Positions 8,003 through 15,617 of a stretch of 64,000 bases of DNA are shown piece after piece. The stretch comes from Bailinhaonella thermotolerans (GTDB lineage Bacteria > Actinomycetota > Actinomycetes > Streptosporangiales > Streptosporangiaceae). How positions within the stretch are numbered: the stretch's first letter is position 1; every line of letters begins with the position of its first letter. The translations under genes and the position numbers were made by a program. The notes beneath the pieces were generated by a model, which saw only the letters and a list, made by a program, of their open reading frames with translations, was not told the DNA's origin and searched no databases. The stretch is taken from assembly GCF_003594875.1 (NCBI RefSeq), contig NZ_QZEY01000016.1, positions 124,001 to 188,000 of the forward strand, read 5' to 3'.

Positions 8003-8975
8003 CACCCTGACGACCCCGGCGACCCCCGCGACCCCCGCGACCCCCGCGACCTCTGCGACCCCCGCCGGTCCGACCGCTTCGGCCGCTTCGGCCGCCTCGG
8101 CCTCCTCAAGCCCCTCCGCCGGCTTGACCGCTCCGGGCGCGCCGGACCGCGCGGCCCCGCCGTACGGGGTCCGGGAGACCTCCGCGCCGGGCCGTGCGCC
8201 GGGGCGGGGCGGGGTCCTGCTCGCGCGCGCCCGCCTGGTCGCGCAGCGTGTGACGGCCGTGCTCCTGCTGCTCGCCGTGTGGGAGGCGGCGCCCCGGGCC
8301 GGGCTCGTGGACCGCGTCTTCGTGCCGCCGGTCAGCGAGGTCGCCGCGGCCTGGTGGGACCTCGCGCTCGGCGGCGCGCTGGGCGAGCACCTGGCGGCGT
8401 CGCTGGCGCGGTCCCTCTCCGGGTTCGGCCTGGCGATCGTCGTGGCGATCCCGCTGGGCCTGCTCATCGGCTGGTACAAGCCGGTCGCCGACTTCCTCGG
8501 GCCGGTCCTGGAGCTGTTCCGCAACACCTCGGCCGTGGCGCTGCTGCCGGTGTTCGTGCTGATCTTCGGGCTCGACGAGACCTCGAAGATCACGTTCGTC
8601 CTCTACGCCTGCACCTGGCCGATCCTGCTCAACACGATCAGCGGCGTGAAGACCGTCGAGCCACTGCTGATCAAGTCCGCGCGGTCGCTGGGCCTCGGTC
8701 CCGTCGCGCTGTTCCAGAAGGTGGTCCTGCCCGCCGCCGTGCCCACGATCTTCACGGGCGTCCGGCTGGCCGGGGCCTACGCGATCCTCGTCCTGCTCTT
8801 CGCGGAGATGGTGGGCGCGAAGGCGGGGCTGGGCTTCCTGATCAACGACGCGCAGGCCAACTTCCGCATCCACGACATGTACGCCGGGATCATCACGATC
8901 TCCGTGCTCGGCCTGCTGTTCAACCTGCTGCTCGTCACCGTCGAACGCCGCTTCTCGACCTGGAGGACCACCTGA
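7995..8975 (+). CDS. ssuC: ABC transporter permease, sulfonate type, with Ala/Thr/Pro-rich N-terminal extension
   Basis: Membrane channel subunit of the SsuABC importer; six or so hydrophobic segments and the EAA-type cytoplasmic loop SARSLGLGPVALFQKVVLPA that docks on SsuB. The start is TTG at 7995 behind GAGGAGG (7979-7985) and overlaps the ssuB stop. The first 80 or so residues before the first membrane helix are low-complexity: the DNA at 8012-8068 repeats a 9-bp GACCCCCGC-like unit giving ATP-ATP-ATP, followed by Ala/Ser/Pro runs. SsuC proteins do not need such a tail; it may be a slippage product, or translation may start inside it. Confidence 0.87.
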   Translation: MADTLTTPATPATPATPATSATPAGPTASAASAASASSSPSAGLTAPGAPDRAAPPYGVRETSAPGRAPGRGGVLLARARLVAQRVTAVLLLLAVWEAAPRAGLVDRVFVPPVSEVAAAWWDLALGGALGEHLAASLARSLSGFGLAIVVAIPLGLLIGWYKPVADFLGPVLELFRNTSAVALLPVFVLIFGLDETSKITFVLYACTWPILLNTISGVKTVEPLLIKSARSLGLGPVALFQKVVLPAAVPTIFTGVRLAGAYAILVLLFAEMVGAKAGLGFLINDAQANFRIHDMYAGIITISVLGLLFNLLLVTVERRFSTWRTT

Positions 8976-10357
8976 TGGCCCGCACGCTGCACCTGAACGC
9001 CTTCCTGTACGGCGTCGGCCACCACGAGGCGGCCTGGCGCCACCCGCGCACCGAGCCCGCCCGGCTGACCGACGTACGCCATTACCAGCGGCTCGCCCAG
9101 ATCGCCGAGCGCGGCAAGCTCGACTCGGTCTTCCTCGCCGACGGCCTCGCCCTGTGGGGCGACGTGCGGCACAACGCGCTGGGCGGCCTCGAACCGCTCA
9201 CGCTGCTGTCCGCGCTCGCCGCCGTCACCGAGCGCATCGGGCTGATCGCCACGGTGTCCACGACGTACAACGAGCCCTTCCACGTGGCCCGCAAGTTCGC
9301 CTCGCTCGACCACATCAGCGGCGGGCGCGCGGGCTGGAACATCGTCACCTCGGCGGGCGAGGCCGAGGCGCGCAACTTCGGCGTCGAACGGCCCGCGCAC
9401 GCCGACCGGTACGCCAGGGCCGCGGAGTTCCTGGAGGTCGCGGGCAAGCTCTGGGACAGCTGGGAGGACGACGCGATCGTCGGCGACCGGCTGGGCGGCG
9501 TCTACGCGGACACCGGGAAGATCCACCCGATCGGGCACGAGGGGGAGCACTTCCGCGTGGCCGGCGCGCTCAACACCTCACGCCCGCCGCAGGGACGGCC
9601 GCTGCTGGTCCAGGCCGGGTCCTCCGAGGACGGCAAGGAGTTCGCCGCGCGGTACGCCGAGGCGGTCTTCACCGCGCAGCAGACGTTCGCCGAGGCGCGG
9701 GAGTTCTACCTCGACCTCAAGTCGCGGCTCGCGCGGTACGGCCGGGGGCCCGGGCGGCTGCTGGTGCTCCCCGGGATCTCGCCGGTCATCGGCTCGACCG
9801 AGCGCGAGGCGCTGCTGCTGGAGAAGGAACTGGAGGAACTGATCATCCCGGCCTACGGGCTGTCCCAGCTCTCCACGCTCGTCGGGATCGAGCTGACCGA
9901 GGACGACCTGGACCGGCCGCTGCCCGAGGTGGGCGCCGAGACCGAGGGCGCGCAGAGCCGCCGCGCGCTGGTGGTGGGGCTCGCCCGGCGCGAGAACCTG
10001 ACCGTGCGGCGGCTCCTCGCCCGCCTCGCCGGCGGGCGCGGGCACCGGGTGGTCGCGGGCACCCCGGAGCAGATCGCCGACGAGCTGCAGGCCTGGTTCG
10101 AGAACGGCGCGGCGGACGGCTTCAACGTCATGCCGCCGCTCCTGCCCGACGGCCTCGCCGACTTCGTGGACCACGTGGTGCCCGTGCTCAGGGCCCGGGG
10201 CCTGTTCCGTAGCGAGTACGAGGGCCGCACCCTCCGCGAGCACTACGGCCTGCCCCGCCCGGCGTCCCAGTTCGCCGGCCCACCGTCCCGGGTCCCCGTC
10301 GCGCCCGCCGTACGGCAGGGCGGCGGGGCCGCGCGTGAGACGGCGGTGGCGCGGTGA
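8975..10357 (+). CDS. LLM-class flavin-dependent monooxygenase, NtaA/SnaA/DszA family
   Basis: FMNH2-dependent oxygenase that would attack the imported organosulfur compound and release sulfite. The 460-residue protein starts MARTLHLNAFLYGVGHHEAAW and carries family segments RGKLDSVFLADGLALWGD, LDHISGGRAGWNIVTSAGEAEARNFG, and a C-terminal GTPEQIADELQAWFENGAADGFN. This is the NtaA/DszA/DmoA branch rather than the shorter SsuD. ATG 8975 shares one base with the ssuC stop, and GGAGG lies upstream at 8962-8966. Reduced flavin would come from the two reductases encoded next. Candidate substrates: alkanesulfonates, sulfones, dimethyl sulfide; none can be chosen from sequence. Confidence 0.87.
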   Translation: MARTLHLNAFLYGVGHHEAAWRHPRTEPARLTDVRHYQRLAQIAERGKLDSVFLADGLALWGDVRHNALGGLEPLTLLSALAAVTERIGLIATVSTTYNEPFHVARKFASLDHISGGRAGWNIVTSAGEAEARNFGVERPAHADRYARAAEFLEVAGKLWDSWEDDAIVGDRLGGVYADTGKIHPIGHEGEHFRVAGALNTSRPPQGRPLLVQAGSSEDGKEFAARYAEAVFTAQQTFAEAREFYLDLKSRLARYGRGPGRLLVLPGISPVIGSTEREALLLEKELEELIIPAYGLSQLSTLVGIELTEDDLDRPLPEVGAETEGAQSRRALVVGLARRENLTVRRLLARLAGGRGHRVVAGTPEQIADELQAWFENGAADGFNVMPPLLPDGLADFVDHVVPVLRARGLFRSEYEGRTLREHYGLPRPASQFAGPPSRVPVAPAVRQGGGAARETAVAR

Positions 10358-10971
10358 GCGGGGAGCTGGTGGTGCTGGTCGGGAACCCCAGGTCGGGGTC
10401 CCGGACCCGGGCCGCCGGGGTGGCGGCGGCCGAGGCGGTGCGCGAGCGCGCCGGGCTGGGCGGCGGGGCCGAGGTGGTGGACCTGGCCGGGCTCGGGCCG
10501 CGCCTGCTCGCGCCCGGAGCGCACGCCGACGTCGAGGTGGCGCTGGAGCTGGTGGCCGGGGCGTCGGTGCTGGTCGTCGCCAGCCCCACCTACAAGGGCA
10601 CGTACACCGGGCTGCTCAAGTCCTTCCTCGACCGGCTGCCGCCGGGGGCGCTGTCGGCCGCGGTGGCGCTGCCGCTGCTGGTCATGGGCGACCCCCGGCA
10701 CGCCCTCGCCGTCGAGGCCCACCTGCGCCCGCTCCTGGTGGAGCTGGGCGCGGTGGTGCCCACCCCCGGCCTGGCGCTGCTGGAGTCCGACCTGCCCCGC
10801 CTCCCGGAGATCCTGGCGGTCTGGGCGGCGCGGGTCGCCCCCCAGGCCGCCGCCTTCCTCCGCCAGTCCGCGCTCCAGGCCGCCCTCGGGGAGCCGGTCC
10901 CGCAGGCCGCCGGGCTCGCCGGCGCGGACGTCGTGGACGCCGTGAGCGTGATCGAGGGGAGCGCCCGATGA
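10354..10971 (+). CDS. ssuE: NAD(P)H-dependent FMN reductase, flavodoxin-like
   Basis: Supplies FMNH2 to the adjacent monooxygenase. The N-terminus LVVLVGNPRSGSRT is the phosphate-binding loop of the flavodoxin-fold reductases, and SPTYKGTYTGLLKSFLD is the flavin-ring loop shared by SsuE and related enzymes. 205 residues. GTG 10354 overlaps the previous stop, and its own stop overlaps the next start (ATGA), so translation is coupled along the operon. The operon carries a second, unrelated flavin reductase, so the division of labour is unclear. Confidence 0.86.
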   Translation: MSGELVVLVGNPRSGSRTRAAGVAAAEAVRERAGLGGGAEVVDLAGLGPRLLAPGAHADVEVALELVAGASVLVVASPTYKGTYTGLLKSFLDRLPPGALSAAVALPLLVMGDPRHALAVEAHLRPLLVELGAVVPTPGLALLESDLPRLPEILAVWAARVAPQAAAFLRQSALQAALGEPVPQAAGLAGADVVDAVSVIEGSAR

Positions 10972-11471
10972 CCGAGACACTGCCGGCGCGGCCGGTGAGC
11001 GGCGAGAGCTTCAAGCGCGCCCTCGCCGTCCACGCCTCGGGCGTCGTCGTGATCACCGGCCAGACCGAGGGGATCCCGGCGGGCCTGACCGCCACCTCGT
11101 TCTCCTCGGTCAGCCTGGACCCGCCCCTGGTCTCCTTCTGCGTGGACCGCGCCTCGACGACGTGGCCGGCGCTGCGGCGGGCCGACCACTTCGCGGTGAA
11201 CGTCCTGGCCAGCCACCAGGCCGAGCTGGCCACGCGCTTCGCCGCCAAGGGCGAGGACCGCTTCGCCGAGCCCACCCGCTGGCGTCCGGGCCGCTTCGGC
11301 GTCCCCCTCCTCCAGGACGTCTCGGCCCACCTCATCTGCCTGCCGTACGACACCGTCGACCTCGGCGACCACACCCTCGTCGCCGGCCTGGTCCTGGAGG
11401 CCCAGGCCCACACCCCCGGCCGGCCGCTCCTCTACCACCGGGGCCGCTTCGGCCGCTTCCTGGCGCACTGA
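10968..11471 (+). CDS. Flavin reductase, NtaB/HpaC/RutF type
   Basis: Short-chain flavin reductase domain protein, 167 residues, making free reduced flavin from NAD(P)H. The core is FKRALAVHASGVVVITGQ, GLTATSFSSVSLDPPLVSFC (the signature segment of this family), FAVNVLASHQAELATRFA and the C-terminal PLLYHRGRFGRF. It is the usual partner of NtaA-type monooxygenases, as ssuE is of SsuD. It ends the operon; a hairpin follows 13 bases later. Confidence 0.88.
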   Translation: MTETLPARPVSGESFKRALAVHASGVVVITGQTEGIPAGLTATSFSSVSLDPPLVSFCVDRASTTWPALRRADHFAVNVLASHQAELATRFAAKGEDRFAEPTRWRPGRFGVPLLQDVSAHLICLPYDTVDLGDHTLVAGLVLEAQAHTPGRPLLYHRGRFGRFLAH

Positions 11472-11483
11472 CCGGACGCGGGC

Positions 11484-11508
11484 CCGGCCGGATCGGGGTT
11501 CCGGCCGG
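11484..11508 (+). terminator. Terminator hairpin of the ssu operon
   Basis: Perfect 9-bp stem CCGGCCGGA / TCCGGCCGG with a 7-base loop, 12 bases beyond the flavin reductase stop. No T-tract. Confidence 0.7.
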
Positions 11509-11544
11509 ACCCGGAGGACTCCCGCCCCGGGCGGGTGCGGGAAC

Positions 11545-11583
11545 GCGGGGATCGTCCTCCATGGGCGGCAGGACGATCCCCGC
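11545..11583. repeat. 14-bp inverted repeat
   Basis: GCGGGGATCGTCCT (11545-11558) and its exact complement (11570-11583) around an 11-base centre. It lies between two convergent operons and may be a second terminator. Confidence 0.7.
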
Positions 11584-11591
11584 ACCCATGC

Positions 11592-11675
11592 GCCGTGATC
11601 TCGCGACCCCGCCCCACGCCGCCGCCCCCGGGCCCCGGCGTCAAGAGGGAGGGCGCGGGATCGCGAGATCACGGC
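11592..11675. repeat. Dispersed inverted element, copy A (84 bp)
   Basis: Arms GCCGTGATCTCGCGA (11592-11606) and its exact complement (11661-11675). The left part continues as CCCCGCCCCACGCC, shared with copy B. Family members: 11931-12011, 60129-60215, with fragments at 57751 and 59925. Confidence 0.75.
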
Positions 11676-11930
11676 ACCGCTCCATCCCCTCCCCCCAGGC
11701 GGCGACGGAGCCTCCGCCGGGCGCGGCCTCCGCGCGGGTGGCCGCGAGGGGCCCCTCCCCGGCGGCATCGCTTCACCCCCTCCCCATCGGTGGCGAGGGG
11801 GCTTCGCCGGGGGGCGCCTTCGCGCGGGTGGGGGAGGCGCCCCCCTTCCTGGGGGCTTTGCTTCACGCCGCTCTTCCCATGGGTGACGCCGGGGCCTCCG
11901 TCCGGAGGCTGCGAGGCGTCCCCCTCCCTG
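11676..11930. other. Non-coding spacer between copies A and B
   Basis: GC-rich, skewed sequence with degenerate blocks of the form GCTTCGCCGGGGGGCGCC and GGAGGCGCCCCCCTT and one small hairpin, GGCCTCCGTCCGGAGGC, near 11893. I see no gene with coding-like signals in the 583-bp gap 11472-12054. Confidence 0.5.
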
Positions 11931-12011
11931 GCCGTGATCTCGCGATCCCGCCCCACGCCACCCGAGGCTTTCGGTGGAGAGGGGAACGGGCGGGGATCGC
12001 GAGATCCCGGC
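11931..12011. repeat. Dispersed inverted element, copy B (81 bp)
   Basis: Left arm starts GCCGTGATCTCGCGATCCCG; the right arm CGGGGATCGCGAGATCCCGGC (11991-12011) is its complement with one mismatch and a small offset. The centre holds a short CCACC/GGTGG stem. Its end lies 44 bp from the sulfatase stop. Confidence 0.75.
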
Positions 12012-12054
12012 GGGGTTCGGTGGTGAACGGCTTCGGGCGGCGAGTCCGGGCTGG

Positions 12055-14343
12055 TCAGTCGTAGCTCTCGGCGGCGGAGCGGAGGGCCGACAGCACTTCG
12101 GCGGGGTCGTAGGGGGCCGGACGGCCGGGGCGGTAGGTGGCCGAGATGAGGTCGCCGGTGTACGGGAAGGGACCGTGACGCTCGTAGACCGGCCAGGAGA
12201 CGGGGGAGCGGCGGTCCACGCCGACGTCTATGCCTTCCATGGGGGCCAGCCCGATCAGCATGCGGACCTTCTCCAGGCGCGCGCCGGCCACGCCGTCCAC
12301 GGTCAGGGTGAAGGTCCAGCGGTATTCGGGGAGGGCCTCGGCGCGCAGAACGACCTCGTGGGGGCCGGGACGGAGGAAGTCGCCCACCGCGACCTTGAGG
12401 TCGCCGTACTCGTTGTACGCCAGGTGGACCCGGCCGTCCTCGACGTACACGGAGTACCCGCCGCCCTGGTCGCCGTGGGCCACGAGGACGCCCTGGTCGC
12501 CCGGGCCCTGCGTCAGCCGTACGGCGATCTCGAAGTCCCGGAAGGCGATGAGGCGCGCGGCGCGGTAGCGCTCCAGGGTGGGGGTGCCCGGGAGCAGGGT
12601 GACCGGCTCGTGGAAGGCGGCCTCGGACGGGGGCCGGGCGGTCCAGAGGTAGCCGGTGCCGTCGTCGAGGGGGAAGACCCGGTTCTCGGCGGCGGCGCGC
12701 TCCCAGGCCCCGGCCAGCTCCTTGACCAGGCCGGGGTGGTCCGCCGCCAGGTCGCGGGTCTCGGTCGGGTCGGCGCGCAGGTCGTAGAGCTCCCAGGGGT
12801 CCTCGTCGTGGGGACGGCCGGGCCGGTGGAGGGTGACGAGCTTCCAGCCGTCGCGGTAGAAGGCGCGGTTGCCGGTCATCTCGGCGTACTGCTCGTGATG
12901 GGTGCTGGGCGCGGCGGGGTCGGCGAGCGCGTCGGCGAACGAGTGCCCGTCGATCGCGGCGACCGGCCGTCCCCCGCGCTCCTGCGGGAGAGGCACCCCG
13001 GCGAGGTCGAGGAGGGTCGGCAGCAGGTCGGTGACGTACTGGTACCGGTCGCGGACCCCGGGGACGACCCCGCCGCGCGGCCAGGAGAGGACGAGCGGGA
13101 CGCGGACGCCGCCGGCGTGCGTGGTGCCCTTGTAGAGGCGGAACGGGGTGTTGGACGCCATGCCCCAGCCGCGCGGGTAGTGGACCATCGCGCGCGGCCC
13201 GCCGATCAGCTCGGGCTCGCGCGGCACGTCGGGGTTCCAGTCGCCGGGCAGGTTCGCGTGCCGGAGGAACTGGGCGAAATACGACCGGGTGCCGCGGACG
13301 CCGCCCTCGCCGGTGCCGCCGTTGTCCGAGGTGAAGACCACGATCGTGTCGTCCAGCTCGCCGAGGGCCTCGATCACGGCGAGCAGCCGCCCCAGGTTGC
13401 GGTCCACGTTGTCCACCATGGCCGCGTAGACCTCCTGGTACCGCTGGAAGAGCTCCCGCTCGCCCGGCGGCAGCGAGTCCCACTCCGGCACGTCGTGGAA
13501 CGCCTCGGAGTTCCGCGGCGGCAGCTCCGTGCCCGGCGGGAACAGGCCCTTGTCGAGCTGCCGGGCGAACCGCTCCTCGCGCAGCCGGTCCCAGCCCCCG
13601 GCGTACCGCCCCCGGTAGCGCGCGACGTCCCGTTCGGGGGCCATCAGCGGGCCGTGCACCGCCGGATGGGCCAGGTAGAGGAAGTACGGCTTGCGCGCGT
13701 CGTGCGCCCGGAGCGACTTGATCATCCCGATGGCCTCGTCGGTGAGGTCGTCGGTCAGGTAGTAGCCCTCGGGGTACGCCTCGGTGTGCACGGGTGAGTT
13801 GTCGCGCACGAGCCGGTGCGGGTGGTGCAGGTTCGTCAGCCCTTCGAGGATCCCGTAGAACCTGTCGAACCCCTTCTGGACCGGCCACGAGGACCTCGGC
13901 GCGCCGTCGTTCATCGTGGCGTCCTTGGTCAGGTGCCACTTGCCCACCGCGAACGTCGCGTATCCGGCGTCCCGCAGGATCTCCGGCAGGGTCGGCACGT
14001 CGTCGGCGATCTCGAAGGTGTACCCGGGGAACCCGGGGTCGGCGTTGGCCACGAACGCGTATCCGGCGCGGTGGTGGTTGAGCCCGGTCAGCAGCGAGGC
14101 CCGCGAGGGGGAGCAGAGCGGCGTCGTGTGGTAGTTCGTGAACCGGAGCCCGCCGGCCGCCAGGCGGTCCAGCGTCGGGGTGTCGATCTCGGCCCCGAAC
14201 GGCCCGATGTCGCTGAACCCCATGTCGTCCAGCAGCACCACGACGATGTTCGGGGCACCCTCCGGCGCCCTGACCTGCGGCGGCCACCAGGGGGTGGAGT
14301 CGGCGACGGTACGGCCGACGCGTCCTTCGAAGCGGGGACTCAT
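12055..14343 (-). CDS. Arylsulfatase (type I, formylglycine-dependent) with C-terminal beta-sandwich
   Basis: Hydrolyses sulfate esters to free sulfate. All type I sulfatase elements are present: VVLLDDMGFSD (Ca ligands), CSPSRASLLTG with the formylglycine-forming Cys77, GKWHL, HPAVHGP, FTSDNGGTGEGG and LYKGTTHAGG. At 762 residues it is longer than the catalytic core; the last 180 or so residues look like a beta-rich accessory domain (HEVVLRAEALPEYRWTFTLT), as in other large bacterial arylsulfatases. No signal peptide is evident, so it may be cytosolic. ATG 14343 has GGAGGT 7 bases upstream. It lies 100 bp behind the dioxygenase gene, in the same direction, with a strong hairpin between. An anaerobic-maturase gene is not in the window; actinomycetes usually use the aerobic formylglycine-generating enzyme. 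Confidence 0.9.
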   Translation of the reverse strand: MSPRFEGRVGRTVADSTPWWPPQVRAPEGAPNIVVVLLDDMGFSDIGPFGAEIDTPTLDRLAAGGLRFTNYHTTPLCSPSRASLLTGLNHHRAGYAFVANADPGFPGYTFEIADDVPTLPEILRDAGYATFAVGKWHLTKDATMNDGAPRSSWPVQKGFDRFYGILEGLTNLHHPHRLVRDNSPVHTEAYPEGYYLTDDLTDEAIGMIKSLRAHDARKPYFLYLAHPAVHGPLMAPERDVARYRGRYAGGWDRLREERFARQLDKGLFPPGTELPPRNSEAFHDVPEWDSLPPGERELFQRYQEVYAAMVDNVDRNLGRLLAVIEALGELDDTIVVFTSDNGGTGEGGVRGTRSYFAQFLRHANLPGDWNPDVPREPELIGGPRAMVHYPRGWGMASNTPFRLYKGTTHAGGVRVPLVLSWPRGGVVPGVRDRYQYVTDLLPTLLDLAGVPLPQERGGRPVAAIDGHSFADALADPAAPSTHHEQYAEMTGNRAFYRDGWKLVTLHRPGRPHDEDPWELYDLRADPTETRDLAADHPGLVKELAGAWERAAAENRVFPLDDGTGYLWTARPPSEAAFHEPVTLLPGTPTLERYRAARLIAFRDFEIAVRLTQGPGDQGVLVAHGDQGGGYSVYVEDGRVHLAYNEYGDLKVAVGDFLRPGPHEVVLRAEALPEYRWTFTLTVDGVAGARLEKVRMLIGLAPMEGIDVGVDRRSPVSWPVYERHGPFPYTGDLISATYRPGRPAPYDPAEVLSALRSAAESYD

Positions 14344-14402
14344 GCGGGGAACCTCCCGGGGGGACGGGTGACTTCGCGGCGGGCGGCGCGGCACGGGAAG
14401 GG

Positions 14403-14427
14403 CCCCGGCCGCGAGGCGCGGCCGGGG
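14403..14427 (-). terminator. Intra-operon hairpin between dioxygenase and sulfatase
   Basis: 11-bp perfect stem (14403-14413 with 14417-14427) and a 3-base loop, 16 bases after the dioxygenase stop and 60 bases before the sulfatase start. It could end most transcripts, giving less sulfatase, or protect the upstream message. Confidence 0.6.
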
Positions 14428-14443
14428 CGGGGAGAGGGGGACA

Positions 14444-15340
14444 TCAGGCGGCGGCGTACGCCGTGGCGTCGCCGGCGAGCGACTCGCTGGGGCGGCCGTC
14501 CACGCCGACGGGGACGTCGCCCGCGACGGTGACGCGGTGGAGGCGGCGGGGCCGGTCGCCGAAGTCGTGCACCACCCGGTGCTGGGTGGCCCGGTTGTCC
14601 CAGACGGCCACGTCGCCCGGGGCCCACCGCCAGCGGACCGTGTTCTCGACCTGGGTGACCTGGTCCTGGACCAGCCTGATGAGCGAGGCCGACACGTCGG
14701 CGGGGACGCCGGCGATCCGCCGGGCGAAGTCCCCGAGCAGGATCGCCCGCTCCCCGGTCTCGGGATGCACCCGGACGACCGGGTGCGCGGTCTCGTAGAC
14801 CGTGGACGCGAACACCTCGGCGTACTCCCGCGCCTTGCCCGGGTCCTCGGCGAAGGCGAGACGGGCGTAGTCGAACTGGTTGGTGTGCACGGCGCGCAGC
14901 CCGTCGAGGAGGTCGCGCAGTTCGGCGGGCAGGTTCTCGTAGGCCGCGACCGTGTTGGCCCACAGCGTGTCCCCGCCCGCCGCGGGGACGGTGACGGCGC
15001 GCAGCACGGACGCCAGCGGGGGCCGGTCGACGAACGTGACGTCGGTGTGCCAGCGGTCCACCTTCTGGCCCCGGCTGTAGTCCAGGTCCAGGATGTGCCC
15101 GTTGCCGCCGAGCGCGGGCACGGTGGGGTGCGCGGTGGTCAGCTCGCCGAGCAGCCTCGCGAACTCCACCTGGGAGTCCTCGTCGAGGTGGTCCTGCCCG
15201 CGAAAGAAGATCACCTTGTGCGTGAGCAGCGCCAGGCGGATCTCCGCGACGACGTCCCCGGCGAGGTCGCCGCCGAGCCGTACGCCGGAGACCTCGGCGC
15301 CGATGCGGCCCGCTACGGGGGTGATGGTGAGAGATGACAT
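14444..15340 (-). CDS. TauD/TfdA-family Fe(II)/2-oxoglutarate dioxygenase (taurine or alkylsulfate)
   Basis: Hydroxylates the carbon next to sulfur so that sulfite or sulfate is released. Metal triad: His-x-Asp in VDRWHTDVTFVDRPP and distal His in TQHRVVHDFGDRP; the 2-oxoglutarate Arg is in RRLHRVTVAGD. 298 residues, the usual length. ATG 15340 has AAGGA 8 bases upstream; longer in-frame N-termini run into the leader peptide region and are not used. With a sulfatase behind it, alkylsulfatase (AtsK-like) activity is as likely as taurine dioxygenase. Controlled by the promoter and Cys leader peptide at 15490-15313. Confidence 0.88.
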   Translation of the reverse strand: MSSLTITPVAGRIGAEVSGVRLGGDLAGDVVAEIRLALLTHKVIFFRGQDHLDEDSQVEFARLLGELTTAHPTVPALGGNGHILDLDYSRGQKVDRWHTDVTFVDRPPLASVLRAVTVPAAGGDTLWANTVAAYENLPAELRDLLDGLRAVHTNQFDYARLAFAEDPGKAREYAEVFASTVYETAHPVVRVHPETGERAILLGDFARRIAGVPADVSASLIRLVQDQVTQVENTVRWRWAPGDVAVWDNRATQHRVVHDFGDRPRRLHRVTVAGDVPVGVDGRPSESLAGDATAYAAA

Positions 15341-15453
15341 GGGTTCCGTCCTTCCGATGGTGAATGGGTCGCCTGCCGGAGGACGGGACACAGGGCACTG
15401 GCCACGCGGCAGAAGTCCACGTGGCCCCGGACGGTCAGGGCTGCGTTCGGCAC
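15313..15453 (-). CDS. Cys-containing leader peptide overlapping the dioxygenase start
   Basis: GTG at 15453 opens a 46-codon frame: VPNAALTVRGHVDFCRVASA, then LCPVLRQATHSPSEGRNP, ending in CHLSPSPP. Its core HVDFCRVASALC aligns with HVDFGHVASAQCC of the ssu leader. It has no ribosome-binding site but begins 8 bases after a -10 box, so it looks leaderless with a GTG start. It runs past the Shine-Dalgarno and 28 bases into the dioxygenase gene in another frame before stopping at 15313. Translation of the leader must therefore affect initiation at 15340. The mycobacterial Cys-attenuator role is an analogy. Confidence 0.78.
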   Translation of the reverse strand: MPNAALTVRGHVDFCRVASALCPVLRQATHSPSEGRNPCHLSPSPP

Positions 15454-15490
15454 GTTCCCGAACGTAGATCGGCCTCGTCCATATTGTCAA
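15454..15490 (-). promoter_or_regulatory. Promoter of the dioxygenase-sulfatase operon
   Basis: Consensus -35 TTGACA (15490-15485), 18-base spacer, -10 TACGTT (15466-15461), then 7 bases to the leader GTG. The 10-mer shared with the ssu promoter is at 15498-15507. Confidence 0.7.
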
Positions 15491-15497
15491 CTAAATT

Positions 15498-15507
15498 GGT
15501 AGGGAAT
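15498..15507. promoter_or_regulatory. Shared 10-mer GGTAGGGAAT
   Basis: Exact copy of 5865-5874, here 7 bases upstream of the -35 box and inverted with respect to the gene. Candidate half-site for a sulfur regulator. Confidence 0.45.
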
Positions 15508-15617
15508 AGGGGGTTACTGGCCGAAGGCACCCCGCGCGTGCCGTACGGCCGGGGGTGCGCCCCCTCTCGGGGAAGGTCCGGGAGGGGGTGGGGGCGGGGG
15601 CTGTTGGAGGCGGGGAC

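Noticed and set aside
11669-14287. 872-codon leftward frame overlapping the sulfatase in another phase
   Set aside because: Arg/Pro/Ala-rich composition without motifs; the sulfatase frame has every catalytic element.
14444-15490. Dioxygenase frame extended to 15490
   Set aside because: The added segment contains the -35 box, -10 box and leader peptide; ATG 15340 has a proper ribosome-binding site and the family N-terminus.
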